Shown here: in pieces, positions 60,741 through 64,000 of the stretch
Numbering within the stretch: the first letter of the stretch is position 1
Layout of the letters: each line of letters begins with the position of its first letter
NCBI RefSeq assembly: GCF_026262505.1
Contig: NW_026529215.1
Location: 1 to 64,000 of the forward strand
Direction of reading: 5' to 3'
Source of the DNA: Trichomonas vaginalis G3
Lineage: Eukaryota > Parabasalia > Trichomonadida > Trichomonadidae
Length of the DNA stretch: 64,000 nucleotides
Position numbers and translations under genes: made by a program
Notes under the pieces: model-generated
Databases searched by the model: none
Told to the model about the DNA's origin: nothing
Seen by the model: only the letters and a program-made list of their open reading frames with translations

Positions 60741-61167
60741 TAACCTACGACTTACTTTTATTCCCAGACATCTTGATCCACACTGACATTGAAAACCACT
60801 CATACATCTAAAGCCACTCAAACATCTAGATCCACTACGACATGGAGATCCACTCAAACATAATTTTTGCTCTCTAACTACATTTTTATATGATTTTACA
60901 ACCTAAATTTTCTTCTTTACCTAAAGATTATTCGCAATATCTGAATATCATTAATTAATTGAGATATTCAAGTTTTGACAGCGGATTTGGAAAGCAGACT
61001 TGATGGAGATTTTAAATCTGATGTCAAATCTTGGTTTTGTGCATTATTGGAAGAGAAAAAAGGGTGTTAATTGCAAATCTTAAATATAGGTTTCTACGAA
61101 AAATGTAATTAGGGTTAGAATCATAGAAAGATATATCTGTCAGACATTGTTATGTGTGACAGATAAT
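60741..61167. other. Spacer between minisatellites
   Basis: It begins with a few degenerate copies of a CCACTCAAACATCTAGAT-like unit (60,778-60,862) and continues as AT-rich unique sequence. No gene seen. Confidence 0.5.
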
Positions 61168-64000
61168 ATTGCATCTCATAGACACTGTTGCATCTCATAG
61201 ACACTGTTGCATCTTTCAGACACTGTTGCATCTCATAGACACTGTTGCATCTCATAGACACTGTTGCATCTCATAGACACTGTTGCATCTGTCAGACACT
61301 GTTGCATCTCATAGACACTGTTGCATCTGTCAGACACTGTTAAATTTCATAGACACTGTTGCATCTCATACACATTGTTGCATCTCATAGACACTGTTGC
61401 ATCTATCAGACACTGTTGCATCTATCAGACACTGTTGCATCTCATAGACACTGTTGCATCTCATAGACACTGTTTCATCTGTCAGACACTATTGCATCTG
61501 TCAGACACTGTTGCATCTCATAGACACTGTTGCATCTGTCAGACACTGTTAAATTTCATAGACACTGTTGCATCTCATACACATTGTTGCATCTCATAGA
61601 CACTGTTGCATCTATCAGACACTGTTGCATCTATCAGACACTGTTGCATCTCATAGACACTGTTGCATCTCATAGACACTGTTTCATCTGTCAGACACTG
61701 TTGCATCTCATAGACACTGTTGCATCTCATAGACACTGTTGCATCTCATAGACACTGTTGCATCTGTCAGACACTGTTGCATCTGTCAGACACTGTTGCA
61801 CCTCATAGACACTGTTGCATCTGTCAGACACTGTTGCATTCATAGACACTGTTGCATCTCATACACATTGTTGCATCTCATAGACACTGTTGCATCTATC
61901 AGACACTGTTGCATCTATCAGACACTGTTGCATCTCATAGACACTGTTGCATCTCATAGACACTGTTGCATCTGTCAGACACTGTTGCATCTCATAGACA
62001 CTGTTGCATCTCATAGACACTGTTGCATCTGTCAGACACTGTTGCATCTCATAGACACTGTTGCATCTGTCAGACACTGTTGCATCTATCAGACACTGTT
62101 GCATCTCATAGACACTGTTGCATCTCATAGACACTGTTGCATCTATCAGACACTGTTGCATCTCATAGACACTGTTGCATCTGTCAGACACTGTTGCATT
62201 CATAGACACTGTTGCATCTCATAGACACTGTTGCATCTGTCAGACACTGTTGCATCTCATCAGACACTGTTGCATCTCATAGACACTGTTGCATCTGTCA
62301 GACACTGTTGCATCTTCAGACACTGTTGCATCTCATAGACACTGTTGCATCTGTCAGACACTGTTGCATTCATAGACACTGTTGCATCTCATACACACTG
62401 TTGCATCTCAGACACTGTTGCATCTCAGACACTGTTGCATCTCATAGACACTGTTGCATCTCATAGACACTGTTGCATCTGTCAGACACTGTTGCATCTG
62501 TCAGACACTGTTGCATCTCATAGACACTGTTGCATCTGTCAGACACTGTTAAATTTCATAGACACTGTTGCATCTCATACACATTGTTGCATCTCATAGA
62601 CACTGTTGCATCTATCAGACACTGTTGCATCTATCAGACACTGTTGCATCTCATAGACACTGTTGCATCTCATAGACACTGTTTCATCTCATAGACACTG
62701 TTGCATCTCATAGACACTGTTGCATCTGTTAGACACTGTTGCATCTATCAGACACTGTTGCATCTGTCAGACACTGTTGCATCTGTCAGACACTGTTGCA
62801 CCTCATAGACACTGTTGCATCTGTCAGACACTGTTGCATCTGTCAGACACTGTTGCATCTCATAGACACTGTTGCATCTCATAGACACTGTTGCATCTCA
62901 TAGACACTGTTGCATCTCATAGACACTGTTGCATCTGTCAGACACTGTTGCATCTCATAGACACTGTTGCATCTCATAGACACTGTTGCATCTCATAGAC
63001 ACTGTTGCATCTGTCAGACACTGTTGCATCTCATAGACACTGTTGCATCTGTCAGACACTGTTGCATCTCATAGACACTGTTGCATCTCATAGACACTGT
63101 TGCATCTCATAGACACTGTTGCATCTCATAGACACTGTTGCATCTGTCAGACACTGTTGCATCTGTCAGACACTGTTGCATCTCATAGACACTGTTGCAT
63201 CTGTCAGACACTGTTGCATTCATAGACACTGTTGCATCTCATACACTGTTGCATCTCATAGACACTGTTGCATCTATCAGACACTGTTGCATCTATCAGA
63301 CACTGTTGCATCTCATAGACACTGTTGCATCTGTCAGACACTGTTAAATTTCATAGACACTGTTGCATCTCATACACATTGTTGCATCTGTCAGACACTG
63401 TTGCATCTGTCAGACACTGTTGCATCTCATAGACACTGTTTCATCTGTCAGACACTGTTGCATCTCATAGACACTGTTGCATCTGTCAGACACTGTTGCA
63501 TCTCATAGACACTGTTGCATCTATCAGACACTGTTGCATCTCATAGACACTGTTGCATCTATCAGACACTGTTGCATCTCATAGACACTGTTGCATCTCA
63601 TAGACACTGTTGCATCTCATAGACACTGTTGCATCTGTCAGACACTGTTGCATCTCATAGACACTGTTGCATCTCATACACACTGTTGCATCTCATAGAC
63701 ACTGTTGCATCTCATAGACACTGTTGCATCTCATAGACACTGTTGCATCTGTCAGACACTGTTGCATCTCATAGACACTGTTGCATCTCATAGACACTGT
63801 TGCATCTGTCAGACACTGTTGCATCTGTCAGACACTGTTGCATCTCATAGACACTGTTGCATCTCATAGACACTGTTGCATCTCATAGACACTGTTGCAT
63901 CTGTCAGACACTGTTGCATCTGTCAGACACTGTTGCACCTCATAGACACTGTTGCATCTGTCAGACACTGTTAAATTTCATAGACACTGTTGCATCTCAT
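61168..64000. repeat. Minisatellite 2: 19-bp unit with three variants, runs off the window
   Basis: The unit is CTCATAGACACTGTTGCAT, with variants CTGTCAGACACTGTTGCAT and CTATCAGACACTGTTGCAT; they differ only in a four- to five-base window. About 145 copies are visible. A rarer block containing TGTTAAATTTCATAGACAC followed by CTCATACACATTGTTGCAT recurs near 61,339, 61,548, 62,546, 63,343 and 63,971, showing higher-order duplication; the first two are 209 bases (11 units) apart. Because 19 is not a multiple of three, all frames read the same 19-residue repeat. The array continues past the right edge. Confidence 0.95.

Noticed and set aside
61321-63508. Several long open frames reading LHLIDTVAS- and RHCCI-type repeats on both strands
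   Set aside because: They follow automatically from a stop-free 19-base repeat; there is no start context or non-repeat coding sequence.
61168-64000. CRISPR-like array
   Set aside because: Units are contiguous 19-base repeats with no unique spacers, in a eukaryotic sequence.

Overview
The window looks like a piece of nuclear genome from a parabasalid protist of the Trichomonas/Tritrichomonas type; I cannot fix the species. The grounds are: AT-rich DNA with long intronless genes on both strands, a BspA-like leucine-rich-repeat protein, surface proteins with ALK/LTK-type glycine-rich ectodomains in several copies, Maverick/Polinton elements, and at least one gene whose ATG follows an Inr-like TCAYW motif within a few bases.

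Layout. (1) 1-16,513 is the right-hand part of a Maverick/Polinton fossil that runs off the left edge. It carries remnants of an SF3 helicase, a packaging ATPase, three KilA-N proteins, a protein-primed PolB, an integrase, a fibre-like protein and an adenine methyltransferase. It looks broken, with many breaks. (2) 16,521-17,023 is part of a repeat marked by a GCTCGGC-ATTC-GCCGAGC hairpin. (3) 17-27 kb holds host genes, mostly membrane or surface proteins of unknown role. (4) 27.5-36.8 kb is a tandem array with a period near 2.89 kb. Each unit encodes a surface protein: signal peptide, Gly-rich domain, Cys-rich domain, an 8-residue ETPF repeat stalk, Ser-rich stretch, membrane segment and short tail. 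Only the third copy is open throughout; the fourth is cut off by a second hairpin element (36,802-37,682). A diverged paralogue at 39,023-41,134 shares a nearly identical core with the array. (5) 42-51.7 kb holds a TBC-like protein, a protein with three ubiquitin-like segments, a BspA-like protein and a disrupted importin/exportin-like gene. (6) 51,822-53,435 is a fragment of a second, closely related Maverick in the opposite orientation, abutting a third hairpin element (53,436-54,771). (7) 55.3-56.6 kb encodes an MBOAT acyltransferase, followed by a stray Gly-rich gene fragment. (8) 59.3-64 kb is two unrelated minisatellites, the second running off the right edge.

The most unusual item is the hairpin-element family. 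The best-preserved copies have chains of hairpins whose arms differ in sequence, an invariant 18-base hairpin, an AT-rich spacer, and a block of iterated short motifs that has changed in concert between copies (GTGG-type in one, ACGG-type in the other). They also sit exactly where another sequence is truncated. The other notable story is modular exchange in the ETPF surface-protein family, where an almost identical core lies between diverged flanks.
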